A stretch of DNA of 64,000 nt from Herpetosiphonaceae bacterium (GCA_036374795.1 DASUTC010000265.1:1-64000), one strand, 5' to 3'. Shown: positions 38,127 to 47,636, counted from the stretch's first letter. Numbers and translations are program-made. The notes: generated by a model not told the origin, from the sequence alone.

Positions 38127-41069
38127 GTGAGAGCTACATCCCTACGTTCAAGCATCATTCGCGCCGGGCTGCGCCTGCTGCTGCTCGGCTGTGCCGCGCT
38201 GCTCTTCGCGGGCAGCATCTGGTGGGACAACGCCGCCAATCGCGGCGTCACGCCCCGCCCCGCCCCGCCGATTCCCTTCACCGACGTGCCGCGCGGCGGC
38301 GTCAACGCCTATCTGCTGCACGCGGAGGTCATCTTCAAGCCCAACGGCTCGGTCGATCCCGACAACAAAGTGAAGCGCACGTTTGAGATGATCGCCGCCG
38401 CTGGTATGCACTGGGTGCGCGTGCAGTTTCCGTGGGAAGACATCGAGATCTGCGGCAAGGGCAACTTCCGCGATTGCCGCCACGCCGACGCCGATGCCTG
38501 GGCCAAGTATGACTACATCGTCGAGCAGGCCGAGCGTAACGGCCTTGAGCTGATCGTGCGGCTCGACAGCCCGCCCGACTGGGCGCGCGAGCGCTTCCGG
38601 GCCACGCCTGAGGTTCAGGCAGCCGCCGCCGACGGCAGGCGCGTCACCGGCCCGCCCGACAACCTGGACGACTTCGGCGGCTTCGCCGCGACGGTGGCCG
38701 CGCGCTACCGGGAGCGGCTGCGCTTCTTCCAGATCTGGAACGAGCCGAACCTGCCGGGCGAGTGGAACTACCACCGCCAGGACCCGGCGGAGCTGGTCGA
38801 GATGCTGCGGCTCGTCCGCGCGCGGATCAAGGCGGTCAATCCCGACGCCGCGATCCTCTTCCCGGCGCTCTCGCCCACGGACGGACGGGGCGACGGCGTC
38901 AACGATCTTGCATACTTGCAGGGCGTGTACGACGCTGGAGGCCGCGAGCTGTTCGATATTATGTCGGCGCAGTTGTACGGCCTGGGCCAGCCACCGACCG
39001 AGCATCGCTACATCAAGCCGGGCGACTCGCCGCTGCATCCGATCGACACTAAGACCGATGTCGGGCGGGTGGTGCTGCTGCGCGAGATCATGGTGCGCAA
39101 CGGCGACGAGCGCAAGGCGATCTGGGTCAGCGAGCTTGGCTGGAACAGCGCGCCCAAGACGCTCGGACCCGCTGCGCTGACCTGGGGCGAGCCCGTTTCG
39201 GAAGAGCTGAAGGGCACGTATCTCGTCCAGGCGATGCAGCGGGCGGAGCGGGAGTGGCCCTGGATGGGGCCGATGTGCATCTGGATGTTCCGCTGGGGTG
39301 GCGAGCCGCCCAATCCCAGCGATCCAACACCCTTCTTCCAACTGGTCGACTTCGACTTCAACCCGCTGCCCGCCTACACCATCGTCAAAGACCACCTGAC
39401 CACGGCGGGCCAGGCGCAGCCCGACGCGGCGCGGCGCAATCCGGTGGCGACGGCGGCGACCGCCATCGGCGCTGGGCTGGTGGTCGCGGCGGGCGCGTGG
39501 CTGCTTCCGGCGCTGGCGGCGCTCTCGGCGGATGTGGAGCGGCGCAGCCGTACCCGTCGGCGGGCGGTCGGAGGGCAGCTCGCGGGCGGGCTGCACCGGC
39601 TGCCGCTGCCCAGCGATCGGATGATGCTGGCGCTGCAAGCGCTGGCGCTGCTGCTCTTCTACTTCGGCTCGGCCCAGCTTCCGATCACCGCGCTGGGCGG
39701 CGGAATCTTCCTGCTGCTGGCGCTGCTGCGGCCCAACCTGGCGCTGCTCTTCATCCCGGCCACTGTGCCGCTGTACCTTGCGCCCAAGGGCGTGTGGGAT
39801 CAGCGCTTCGGCCTGTCGCGGCCTGAGGGCTACTTCATGCCCGCGCACGAGTTTGTGCTGCTGTGCGTCGTGGCGGGGACCGCGCTCGTTCTGCTACGGC
39901 GGCGTGCGTGGCGGGCGCTCGAACCCCGCAAGATCTTCGCCGCGCCGCTGTGGCCGATCCTGCTCTTCGGGGTCGTCGGGACACTGGGCGTGATCGTCGC
40001 GGCTGCGCGGGGCGCGGCGCTGCGCGAGTGGCGCTGGCTGATCGTCGAGCCGCTGCTGTTCTACGGGCTGGTACGCTACTGGGCGGTCGCTCCGCAGCAG
40101 CGCTGGCGGCTGATCTGGGCCTGGCTGATCACCGGCGCGGTCGTCGCGGCGATCGGCCTGTTGCAGCTTGGCGGGATCGATCTGGCGGCGCTGCTGCCGC
40201 AAGGCCAGTGCTTCAGCGAGCGCGTGGTGCTGGCCGAGGGCGGCTTGCGGCGGATCAGCTCGGTCTACTGCCATCCGAACAATCTTGCGCTGGCGCTCGA
40301 CCGTGTGTGGCCCGTGTGGGCAGCGCTGGCGCTGCCGGGCATCGCGCTGCATGGTCGCTGGCTGCGCATCCTCGATCGGCGGGCGTGGCTGCTGGGCGGC
40401 GCGCTGCTCTGTCTGGCGGCGCTCGGCGCGACCTTCTCCAAGGGCGCGTTTTTGGGCACGTTCGTCGCGCTGCTGCTGCTGGGCCTGCTGCTATGGCGGC
40501 GCGGCCATGCGCTTGGGGTGCTGCTGCTGGCCGTTGCATCGCTCGGCGCGGCAGGCGTGCTGCTGCTGGGCCTGGCGCTGGGCATCGAGCGGCTGAATCC
40601 GCTGGGCGGCTCCTCCGGCGCGCGCGTCGAGCTCTGGACCTCGGCGCTGCGGATGGCGCGGGATCGCCCGCTGACCGGCGTTGGTCTGGATCAGTTCTAT
40701 CACTACCGCACCGCGCCGGAGTTTGGCGCGCGCTACATCGATCCGGCGGCGCGCGCGACCAACGAGCAGTATGCCTCGCATCCCCACAACCTGCTCCTCG
40801 ATCTGCTAGTGCGCACAGGTCCGCTCGGCCTGATCGCGATGGCCTGGCTCGTGATACACTTCTTCCGGCAGGGTCGGTGGCTGATCGCGCTGCCCGGCGA
40901 CGACGGCGCGCTGATGCTTGGCCTGATCGCCGCGATGGGCGCGGCCCTGACACATGGACTGGTGGACAACTTCTACTTCGTGCCCGACCTGGCCTTGAGC
41001 TTCTGGCTGATGCTGGGCCTTGCAGACACGCTGACCGCGCACCGATCGGCACCGCCTCATCGTGACTAA
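38127..41069 (+). CDS. Fusion of GH39-like glycoside hydrolase and O-antigen ligase-type membrane domain
   Basis: About 980 residues from GTG 38127. A membrane anchor (about 10-28) is followed by an extracytoplasmic TIM-barrel (about 45-430) of GH39/GH5 type: MHWVRVQFPWEDIE, acid/base candidate Glu206 in FQIWNEPN, nucleophile candidate Glu336 in IWVSELGWN. From about 440 the protein becomes polytopic, with around twelve helices and Wzy_C features: YCHPNNLALALDRVW, ARVELWTSALRMARDRPLTG and ASHPHNLLLDLLVRTGPLG. The fusion suggests one protein that both trims and transfers or polymerises a surface glycan, which is inference. GTG 38127 lies 7 nt after TATAGT (38115-38120) with no ribosome site, so the mRNA may be leaderless. 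Confidence 0.8.
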   Translation: MRATSLRSSIIRAGLRLLLLGCAALLFAGSIWWDNAANRGVTPRPAPPIPFTDVPRGGVNAYLLHAEVIFKPNGSVDPDNKVKRTFEMIAAAGMHWVRVQFPWEDIEICGKGNFRDCRHADADAWAKYDYIVEQAERNGLELIVRLDSPPDWARERFRATPEVQAAAADGRRVTGPPDNLDDFGGFAATVAARYRERLRFFQIWNEPNLPGEWNYHRQDPAELVEMLRLVRARIKAVNPDAAILFPALSPTDGRGDGVNDLAYLQGVYDAGGRELFDIMSAQLYGLGQPPTEHRYIKPGDSPLHPIDTKTDVGRVVLLREIMVRNGDERKAIWVSELGWNSAPKTLGPAALTWGEPVSEELKGTYLVQAMQRAEREWPWMGPMCIWMFRWGGEPPNPSDPTPFFQLVDFDFNPLPAYTIVKDHLTTAGQAQPDAARRNPVATAATAIGAGLVVAAGAWLLPALAALSADVERRSRTRRRAVGGQLAGGLHRLPLPSDRMMLALQALALLLFYFGSAQLPITALGGGIFLLLALLRPNLALLFIPATVPLYLAPKGVWDQRFGLSRPEGYFMPAHEFVLLCVVAGTALVLLRRRAWRALEPRKIFAAPLWPILLFGVVGTLGVIVAAARGAALREWRWLIVEPLLFYGLVRYWAVAPQQRWRLIWAWLITGAVVAAIGLLQLGGIDLAALLPQGQCFSERVVLAEGGLRRISSVYCHPNNLALALDRVWPVWAALALPGIALHGRWLRILDRRAWLLGGALLCLAALGATFSKGAFLGTFVALLLLGLLLWRRGHALGVLLLAVASLGAAGVLLLGLALGIERLNPLGGSSGARVELWTSALRMARDRPLTGVGLDQFYHYRTAPEFGARYIDPAARATNEQYASHPHNLLLDLLVRTGPLGLIAMAWLVIHFFRQGRWLIALPGDDGALMLGLIAAMGAALTHGLVDNFYFVPDLALSFWLMLGLADTLTAHRSAPPHRD

Positions 41070-41088
41070 ACCTAGCGGGAGCAACAAC

Positions 41089-43806
41089 GTGTTGAACAAC
41101 CTCCTTGAGCGCTTCAGAACCGCCCGCCCGCCCGCCACCCCCACCGCACCGAACAAAGCTACTGCTCGAATGCTGGCAGCCGACATGCTGCACCAAAGCA
41201 CGTTCGATCCCGGCGAGATGCTGGCGCAGGCCAGGCACCTTATCGCCGAGAACAGCTTCGGATACGCCCGCCGGGTGCTCGATCGGGTGCGGGCGCTACC
41301 CACCCTGAGCCGACATCCGGCGCTGCGCCTCGAAATCTATCAAACGTCTGCGCTGTGTACCTATCAAGACGCCGACCTACCACCCGACGATCGCTGCGAC
41401 CTGGCGCTCGACATCCTGTGCCAGGTAGAAGACCTTGAGACGACGACGAATCAGGAAACGCTAGGGCTGGCTGGCGACATCTACCAGCACAAATGGGAGG
41501 CCGATACCCAGCGGCAGTATCTTGAGCGAGCGCTCCACTATTACCTGCGCGGCTATGCTCAAGGCCCGGCCAACGATCAGGGATACACCGGAATCAACGC
41601 TGCTTTCATTCTGGACCTGCTGGCGCACGAGGAAGCGGCGGGCATGCTGCAAGCCGACGGCATCGCATCGCAAGCCGAGCAGCGCCGCGCCGAGGCCAGC
41701 CGTATCCGCGACGATATTGTGCGCAGCGTCGCTCCTTTGATCGAACAGCCGGAGTACGCACGCATGGCTACGACCTGGGAACTGTATAGCACGCTTGCCG
41801 AGGCGCTGTTTGGGATTGGACACTACGACGATGCCGTCGCCTGGCTGGAGCGTGGCAGGGCCGCCGTGCCGCACACACCCGAATGGCAATACCAGGCGAC
41901 GGTGCATCAGCTTGCGACGATCGCGATCTTGCAGGCCGATCCTGCGCTTTCAGACCAGGGCTTCGAGGATTCAGCGCCCTGGCGCGCGCTCAAGCAGTTT
42001 TTGGGCGACGACGCTGCTGCGGTGCGCAGCGCGTTCATCGGCAAGATCGGGCTGGCCTTGTCGGGCGGCGGCTTTCGGGCGTCGCTGTTTCACATTGGCA
42101 CGCTGGCAAAACTTGCCGAGCTAGACCTGCTGCGGCATGTCGAGGTGCTGTCGTGTGTCTCAGGCGGCTCGATCATCGGCGCGCACTACTACCTCGAAGT
42201 GCGGCACCTGCTGCAATCGAAGGCCGATCACGAGATTACCCGGCAGGACTACATCGACCTCGTCGCGCGGATCGAGCGGCAGTTTGTCACGGGCGTGCAG
42301 CGCAATATTCGTATGCGTGTCGGCGCGGAGTTTTTGACCAACCTGATGATGCTGTTTCGCCTCCACTACTCAAGCACGCAGCGCGTGGGCGAACTCTACG
42401 AGCGCGAAATTTTCTCGCGCGTCGCGGACGGCGAGGGCAATCAGGCGCGCTGGCTGAGCAATCTGTTGATCAAGCCGGTAGGCGAGCGTGACAACTTCAA
42501 TCCAAAGTATCACAACTGGCGACGCGCGGCGAAAGTGCCGATCCTGATCCTCAACGCCACGACACTTAACACCGGCCATAACTGGCAGTTCACGGCATCG
42601 TGGATGGGCGAGCCGCCCGCAAGCATAAACAGCGAGATCGACAGCAACGATCAACTCCGGCGCATGTATTACTGGGAAGCGCCTGAGCCGCACAAGTCTG
42701 TGCGCCTGGGCCATGCCGTCGCGGCCTCAGCGTGCGTGCCCGGCCTTTTCGAGCCGCTCGCGCTCGACAAGCTCTACCCCGACCGCGTCGTGCGGCTGGT
42801 CGATGGCGGCGTGTGCGATAACCAGGGCGTTACCGGTCTGCTTGAAGAAAACTGTACCGTCGTGCTGACCAGCGACGGCAGCGGCCAGATGGAGTCGCAA
42901 AACGTGCCCAGTCATGGCCTGCTGGGCGTGCCGCTGCGCACCATCAGCATCTTGCAGGCGCGCGTGCGCGAGGCGGAATACAGCGATCTGAAAGCTCGTC
43001 GTCGCTCGGCCCTGCTTCGCGGGTTTATGTTCATCCATCTCAAAGAGGATTTCGATGGCGTGCCGATCGACTGGGTGGACTGTCGCGATCCGTACGATGT
43101 TCCCACCGACGGTCGCGTCGCGAGCCAGAACGCGGACCAGACGTGCTACGGCATTGCCAGGCCGATCCAGCAGCGATTGGCTGCTATTCGGACCGACCTC
43201 GACTCGTTTTCGGATGTCGAGGCGTACACCTTGATGACGAGCGCCTACCGTATGACCGAGTATGCCTTCGAGCATGGACAGCCGATCCAGGGCTTTACAC
43301 CGACCGCCGCGCCGGTCGCGTGGAAGTTCCTGGCGGTCGAGTCGGGCATGAAAGGCAGCGGCCAGGCGTATCAATGGCTGAATCGATTGCTGAGCGTCAG
43401 CAACCAGGTGGCCTTCAAGACCTGGAACCTGCTGCTGCCGCTGCGAATCGTGACGGGCGTGCTGGCGCTTGGATTGGCCGCGCTGGCGATCTGGGCCTAC
43501 TTCGCCTTCGATCTGGCCCGCTATCAGGTTGTGCCCGCGATCACGCTTGGCTTGATCAGCGCGTGGCTTCTGGCGGCGACGCTTACCGCGCTTGTCACCT
43601 ATTTCCTTGGTAAAAATGCTGCACGTGTCATTCACTGGCGCGAGACGCTGCTGCGGATCGCGATCGGTATTGGTATGTGCCTGCTGGGATGGATCGTCAT
43701 CCGCATCCAGCTCCACATTTTCGACCGCTGGTTTCTGAAGCTTGGCAGCCTCGCAGCGTTTCAGCGCCAGGAGAACGAAAGCCCTTCGTCGCTGCATGGC
43801 TCGTAG
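41089..43806 (+). CDS. Patatin-like phospholipase with N-terminal helical-repeat domain and C-terminal membrane helices
   Basis: 905 residues from GTG 41089 (GCGGGAG seven nt upstream); GTG 41062, overlapping the preceding gene, is the alternative. Residues 1-310 are helical, TPR-like, similar to regions called TRAFs-binding/DUF4071. The patatin domain (about 315-660) has the oxyanion loop LSGGGFRASLFHIG, catalytic Ser358 in SCVSGGSIIG and Asp572 in VDGGVCDNQG, so an active Ser-Asp lipase is likely. C-terminally, three or four membrane helices (about 770-870) anchor it. The start lies within 20 bp of the GH/ligase stop, so they are probably one operon. Confidence 0.85.
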   Translation: MLNNLLERFRTARPPATPTAPNKATARMLAADMLHQSTFDPGEMLAQARHLIAENSFGYARRVLDRVRALPTLSRHPALRLEIYQTSALCTYQDADLPPDDRCDLALDILCQVEDLETTTNQETLGLAGDIYQHKWEADTQRQYLERALHYYLRGYAQGPANDQGYTGINAAFILDLLAHEEAAGMLQADGIASQAEQRRAEASRIRDDIVRSVAPLIEQPEYARMATTWELYSTLAEALFGIGHYDDAVAWLERGRAAVPHTPEWQYQATVHQLATIAILQADPALSDQGFEDSAPWRALKQFLGDDAAAVRSAFIGKIGLALSGGGFRASLFHIGTLAKLAELDLLRHVEVLSCVSGGSIIGAHYYLEVRHLLQSKADHEITRQDYIDLVARIERQFVTGVQRNIRMRVGAEFLTNLMMLFRLHYSSTQRVGELYEREIFSRVADGEGNQARWLSNLLIKPVGERDNFNPKYHNWRRAAKVPILILNATTLNTGHNWQFTASWMGEPPASINSEIDSNDQLRRMYYWEAPEPHKSVRLGHAVAASACVPGLFEPLALDKLYPDRVVRLVDGGVCDNQGVTGLLEENCTVVLTSDGSGQMESQNVPSHGLLGVPLRTISILQARVREAEYSDLKARRRSALLRGFMFIHLKEDFDGVPIDWVDCRDPYDVPTDGRVASQNADQTCYGIARPIQQRLAAIRTDLDSFSDVEAYTLMTSAYRMTEYAFEHGQPIQGFTPTAAPVAWKFLAVESGMKGSGQAYQWLNRLLSVSNQVAFKTWNLLLPLRIVTGVLALGLAALAIWAYFAFDLARYQVVPAITLGLISAWLLAATLTALVTYFLGKNAARVIHWRETLLRIAIGIGMCLLGWIVIRIQLHIFDRWFLKLGSLAAFQRQENESPSSLHGS

Positions 43807-43866
43807 CTGCCGTGCCACCTGCCCAGTCTTCAGCACTTGTGCGGCAGCGCCGACCCGACGCGATTT

Positions 43867-43874
43867 GCTATAAT
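43867..43874 (+). promoter_or_regulatory. Extended -10 promoter of mgsA
   Basis: TGC-TATAAT ends at 43874 about 44 bp before mgsA. The -35 region is not recognisable, which an extended -10 can tolerate. Confidence 0.55.
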
Positions 43875-43917
43875 GCAGCCGGTCCCGCCTGGCGGGCAAC
43901 GCACAAGTGAGTAGCTC

Positions 43918-44331
43918 ATGACCATCGATCAACCGGCTCAGCAACATCCACGGACGCTCGCGCTGATCGCGCATGACCGCAGGAAGGACGAGATGCAGGC
44001 GTTCTGCCAGCGCCACCGCGAGACGCTGCGCCACTTCGAGCTGATCGCGACGGGCACCACCGGCCAGCGCATCCACGAGGCGACCGGCCTACCCGTCACG
44101 CGCTATCTGTCGGGTCCGCTCGGCGGCGACACCCAGATCGCCGCGCGGGTGGCGCTGGGCGAGGTCGAGGCGGTGATCTTTCTGGTCGATCCGCTCTACG
44201 CCCACCCGCACGAGCCGGATATTCAAAGCCTGCTGCGGGTTTGCAACGTCCATAACGTGCCGCTGGGCACCAATCTGGCGACGGCGGAGCTGATCGTGCG
44301 CGATCTGGCAGCGCCAACCATAGAAAAGTAG
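43918..44331 (+). CDS. mgsA: Methylglyoxal synthase
   Basis: 137 residues, usual length. It converts dihydroxyacetone phosphate to methylglyoxal, a glycolysis overflow bypass. Motifs: LALIAHDRRKDEMQ, the phosphate-binding ATGTTGQRI, LSGPLGGDTQIAARV (with the catalytic Asp region), and FLVDPLYAHPHEPDIQSLLR. It has its own promoter and is followed 82 bp later by an MFS exporter. Confidence 0.94.
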   Translation: MTIDQPAQQHPRTLALIAHDRRKDEMQAFCQRHRETLRHFELIATGTTGQRIHEATGLPVTRYLSGPLGGDTQIAARVALGEVEAVIFLVDPLYAHPHEPDIQSLLRVCNVHNVPLGTNLATAELIVRDLAAPTIEK

Positions 44332-44413
44332 GATACGATGATCGGCGCAGCGTTCCCGCCGCCTGTTGCACGCAACGCCAGGACCACGCTGTAGTGCCGA
44401 TTCAAACATTCTT

Positions 44414-45694
44414 ATGTCAATCAAAACACCCTCCAACCAACGCGGCGCGCGGCAATCGTCGTTCGTCGCGCTGCGCCACCGCGATTTCCGGCTGCTCTGG
44501 TTCGGGCAACTCGTCTCGCAGGCCGGAACGCAGATGACGATCGTCGCGATCAGTTGGCAGCTCTACAAGCTGACGAACAATCCGCTCTCGCTTGGCCTGA
44601 TCGGACTCTTTCGGATCATCCCGCTGCTGACGTTTTCGCTGGGCAGCGGCGTGCTGGCCGACGCCTTCGACCGGCGCAAGCTGATGCTCTTCAGCCAGAC
44701 CACCGCGATGCTGCTGGCGGCGATGCTGGCCGTGACGACCTATCTCGGCATGGCGACGACAGCGCTGATCTACGCGACGATCCTGCTCAGCTCCACTGCC
44801 AACACCTTCGATCTTCCGGCGCGGCAGGCGCTGATCCCCAGCCTGGTGCCGCGCGAGCACCTGACCAACGCGCTCAGCCTCAACATCATCGCCTGGCAGA
44901 TCGCCACGATCGTCGGGCCGACCATTGCGGGGCTGCTGCTGGCCTGGCGCAAAGATGCCGACGTGGTCTATGCCATCGACGCGCTCTCGTTCGGCGCGGT
45001 GATCGTCTCGCTGCTGCTGATGCGCACCCGGCACGTGATCACCGAGAAGCGCAACGTCTCGCTGGGCGCGGCGCTCGAAGGGCTGCGCTTTGTGCGCGGC
45101 ACGCCGATCCTCTTCTGGACGATGGGGCTGGACTTTATCGCAACCTTTTTCGCGGGCGCGATGACGCTCCTGCCGGTCTTTGCCAGAGATATTTTGCTGG
45201 TGGACGAGCGCGGCCTGGGGCTGCTCTACGCCGCGCCGTCGGCGGGCGCGGTCGTCACCGGCCTGTTGATGGCGCGCATCGGCAACGTGCGGCGGCAAGG
45301 CCCGGTGATCCTATGGTCGGTGGCGATCTACGGCATCTGCACGGCGATCTTTGGCATCTCGACCTCGTTCGTACTGTCGTGCCTGATGCTGGCCGGTATC
45401 GGCGCGTCGGATACGGTCAGCATGGTCATTCGCAACACACTGCGCCAGAACCTCACGCCCGACGAGCTGCGCGGGCGGATGGTTTCGGTCAACCAGATCT
45501 TCTTCGCCGGTGGCCCGCAGCTTGGTGAGATCGAGGCAGGCGTCGTCGCGCGGCTGCTGGGCGCGTCCGTCTCGGTCTGGACCGGCGGCGTAGCCTGTGT
45601 GCTGGCCGTCCTGATCGTCGCGCTGCACGTGCCACAGCTACGCAACTACCAGGACACGCCCGTAGAGCTTGAAGCTGGAGGAGTACCCTCATGA
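44414..45694 (+). CDS. MFS transporter (EntS/MFS_3-like exporter)
   Basis: 426 residues, twelve predicted helices. It starts SFVALRHRDFRLLWFGQLVS, the typical opening of MFS_3 exporters. GSGVLADAFDRRKLMLFSQ is the loop 2-3 motif. The substrate cannot be predicted. ATG 44414 was chosen over an upstream ATG (44366) because the polar MSIKTPSNQRGARQ leader fits, though no clear ribosome site is seen. Its stop overlaps the next start (ATGA), so the two are translationally coupled. Confidence 0.88.
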   Translation: MSIKTPSNQRGARQSSFVALRHRDFRLLWFGQLVSQAGTQMTIVAISWQLYKLTNNPLSLGLIGLFRIIPLLTFSLGSGVLADAFDRRKLMLFSQTTAMLLAAMLAVTTYLGMATTALIYATILLSSTANTFDLPARQALIPSLVPREHLTNALSLNIIAWQIATIVGPTIAGLLLAWRKDADVVYAIDALSFGAVIVSLLLMRTRHVITEKRNVSLGAALEGLRFVRGTPILFWTMGLDFIATFFAGAMTLLPVFARDILLVDERGLGLLYAAPSAGAVVTGLLMARIGNVRRQGPVILWSVAIYGICTAIFGISTSFVLSCLMLAGIGASDTVSMVIRNTLRQNLTPDELRGRMVSVNQIFFAGGPQLGEIEAGVVARLLGASVSVWTGGVACVLAVLIVALHVPQLRNYQDTPVELEAGGVPS

Positions 45695-46101
45695 GCTACA
45701 CCGACGAACCGCAGACCAACGCCGAGCAGCCGGAAACGACACAGAGCAGCGCCACGCCCGGCGCGCTGCCGCCCGACGCCGAGCAGATCGGCCCGCTGGT
45801 CTTCGTGCCCAACCCTGAGTATCCCTACCCGTTCAAGGTCGCTACGCCGCCGCGCTTCTGGATGGAAGAAACGACCGGCGCGCTCAACGAGGCCGTCGAC
45901 GCCTACATGAACGGCGAGAAGCTATCGGCGGAGCAGATCGATCTGATCAGGCTGTATCTGCGCCAGTACATCGAGCGCGCGCTGCTGTCGGGCGAAGCCA
46001 ACAAAAAGCTGCTGCTGAGCAAGATCGACAAGCTCAAAACAACCGCCGACGTTGAGCGCTACGCCGATGAGCTATCCGAGTACGGCGCGGAGGTCTTCTA
46101 G
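45691..46101 (+). CDS. Hypothetical protein coupled to the MFS exporter
   Basis: 136 residues, no membrane helix or signal peptide. The first 40 residues are disordered (Thr/Glu/Pro-rich). The rest is predicted helical, with EQIDLIRLYLRQYIERALLS and TTADVERYADELSEYGAEVF. I do not recognise the family. The 4-bp overlap with the MFS stop argues for a linked role, but none can be named. Confidence 0.75.
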   Translation: MSYTDEPQTNAEQPETTQSSATPGALPPDAEQIGPLVFVPNPEYPYPFKVATPPRFWMEETTGALNEAVDAYMNGEKLSAEQIDLIRLYLRQYIERALLSGEANKKLLLSKIDKLKTTADVERYADELSEYGAEVF

Positions 46102-46111
46102 CCGCTCGCCT

Positions 46112-46211
46112 GACGGAGAACCAAGAACCAAGAACTAAGCGCCAAGAACTAAGGAGAACCGAGAACAAAATGAAACCTTGAACGCGGAACTTGAAACTGG
46201 AAACTCGGAAC
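46112..46211 (+). repeat. Modular intergenic repeat, copy 9 (A-D)
   Basis: GAGAACCAAGAACCAAGAAC and related units (A), then CGGAACTTGAAACTGGAAAC (D). It fills the gap before the methyltransferase gene. Confidence 0.75.
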
Positions 46212-46232
46212 CCAGCACAGAAAGGAGAGCAC

Positions 46233-46901
46233 ATGGACCGCGTTGTCGAGCCTGAGCTGATGGACGACGACGAGCAGGCGCGCGCCTACGCCGGGATCGA
46301 CTTCGGCGAGGCGCACCAGAACGTTATTACCTTCTTCCACCAAACGTTTCCGGGCGAGGATGTCACCGGCTACGTGCTCGATCTCGGCTGCGGCCCCGGC
46401 GACATCACCCGCCGCTTTGCCCTGGCCTTTCCCAACTGCATCCTGCACGGCCTGGACGGCTCCGAGTCGATGCTGCGCTACGGACGCGAGCTCTTCGCTC
46501 AGGATGCCGCGCTGCGCGATCGAGTAGCGCTGATCCAGGGTATGCTGCCGGGCGCGACGCTGCCGCGCGTCCACTACGACGTGGTGATCAGCAACAGCCT
46601 GCTGCATCATCTGCATGATCCGCAGGTGCTCTGGCAGGCCGTGCGCCAGTATGCCGCGCCGGGAGCGCGTGTCTTCATCATGGACCTGCGCCGTCCCGCG
46701 ACGGCTGATGCCGCGTGGGCGCTGGTGGAGAAGCACGCCACCAGCGATCCTGAGGTGTTCAAGCGCGATTTCTATAACTCGCTGCTGGCCGCATTCACGC
46801 CCGCCGAGATCGAAGCCCAGTTGCAGACCGCAGGGCTGGATCATTTCACGGTCAGGCCGGTGACGGATCGACATGTGATCGTCGCCGGACGAATGGGCTG
46901 A
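46233..46901 (+). CDS. Class I SAM-dependent methyltransferase
   Basis: 222 residues. Motif I is YVLDLGCGPGDITRRFA, the acidic residue after strand 2 is in LHGLDGSESMLRYG, and the post-motif stretch is VHYDVVISNSLLHHLHDPQ. The substrate is unknown; ubiE-like and trans-aconitate-type enzymes look similar. ATG 46233 has AAAGGAGAGC before it; the open frame upstream is the repeat. DinB gene follows at 46948. Confidence 0.85.
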   Translation: MDRVVEPELMDDDEQARAYAGIDFGEAHQNVITFFHQTFPGEDVTGYVLDLGCGPGDITRRFALAFPNCILHGLDGSESMLRYGRELFAQDAALRDRVALIQGMLPGATLPRVHYDVVISNSLLHHLHDPQVLWQAVRQYAAPGARVFIMDLRRPATADAAWALVEKHATSDPEVFKRDFYNSLLAAFTPAEIEAQLQTAGLDHFTVRPVTDRHVIVAGRMG

Positions 46902-46947
46902 GCAGCAGATGACCGGCCAGTTCAGCGATGTATCAGGAGAGCGAGGC

Positions 46948-47457
46948 ATGAACGCAGCGATCGATCGGCGCAGCTTGCAGGTGATCTACGGCTACAACGC
47001 CCACGCCAACGACCTGCTGCTTGACACGGCTGCGCAACTGAGCGCCGAGCAGTACGACGAGGTCGTCAGCCCAAACTACACGTCGATCCGCAAGCTGGTG
47101 CAGCATATCTTCCTCACCGAGGGCTATTTTCTGGCGAAGTGCCAGCAGCGCCCGTTCGAGCCGATCGTGCCGGCGACGATCGCCGAGCTGCGCGCGGCCT
47201 GGCACGCGCTGCACCAGGAGCGCGACGCCTACCTCGCCACTAGCGGCGACGACGAGCTAGGCCGCGTGCTGACGGTGCAGATGCGCGACCAGATGTTTCA
47301 GTTTTCGCCCTGGCAACTGCTGATGCAGGCCGTGATGCACGCGGCCCACCATCGCGGCGAGCTGGCGATCATGCTCGGAGCGCTCGGCCATCCACTCGCG
47401 AATATGGACATCATCGTGTATTTTTCGGAGCAGGCTGGCCAGCCCTGGCCGTGGTAG
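46948..47457 (+). CDS. DinB/YfiT-family metal-dependent protein
   Basis: 169 residues, four-helix-bundle fold of the DinB superfamily. Metal ligands are suggested by KLVQHIFLTEGYF (His) and HAAHHRGELAIMLG (two His), the usual triad spacing. Many members act as thiol-dependent transferases (bacillithiol or mycothiol), but the thiol used here is unknown. CAGGAGAG precedes ATG 46948. Probably in one unit with the methyltransferase. Confidence 0.85.
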   Translation: MNAAIDRRSLQVIYGYNAHANDLLLDTAAQLSAEQYDEVVSPNYTSIRKLVQHIFLTEGYFLAKCQQRPFEPIVPATIAELRAAWHALHQERDAYLATSGDDELGRVLTVQMRDQMFQFSPWQLLMQAVMHAAHHRGELAIMLGALGHPLANMDIIVYFSEQAGQPWPW

Positions 47458-47462
47458 TAGCA

Positions 47463-47627
47463 GACGAAAGAACAAAGAACAAAGAACAACGGAACAACAG
47501 AACAAGCGAACAACGGAACAACGGAACAACAGCATTCGCCGCTCCCCCTCTCCCATGGCTTTCAGCATAGGAGAGGGCGGGTGCCCTCTGGGCCCGGGGT
47601 GAGGGCCTGAACTTGGAACTTGGAACT
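47463..47627 (+). repeat. Modular intergenic repeat, copy 10 (A-C-B-D)
   Basis: Tandem GAACAAAGAACAAAGAAC and GGAACAAC units (A), CCCCCTCTCCC...GGAGAGG, GGGTGCCCTCTGGGCCCGG and GGTGAGGGCCTG (C/B), and AACTTGGAACTTGGAACT (D). It lies between convergent genes. Confidence 0.85.
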
Positions 47628-47636
47628 ACCGCGCCC

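Noticed and set aside
47463-47530. CRISPR array or short tandem spacer array
   Set aside because: The units are 6-9 bp, degenerate and directly adjacent, without equal spacers.
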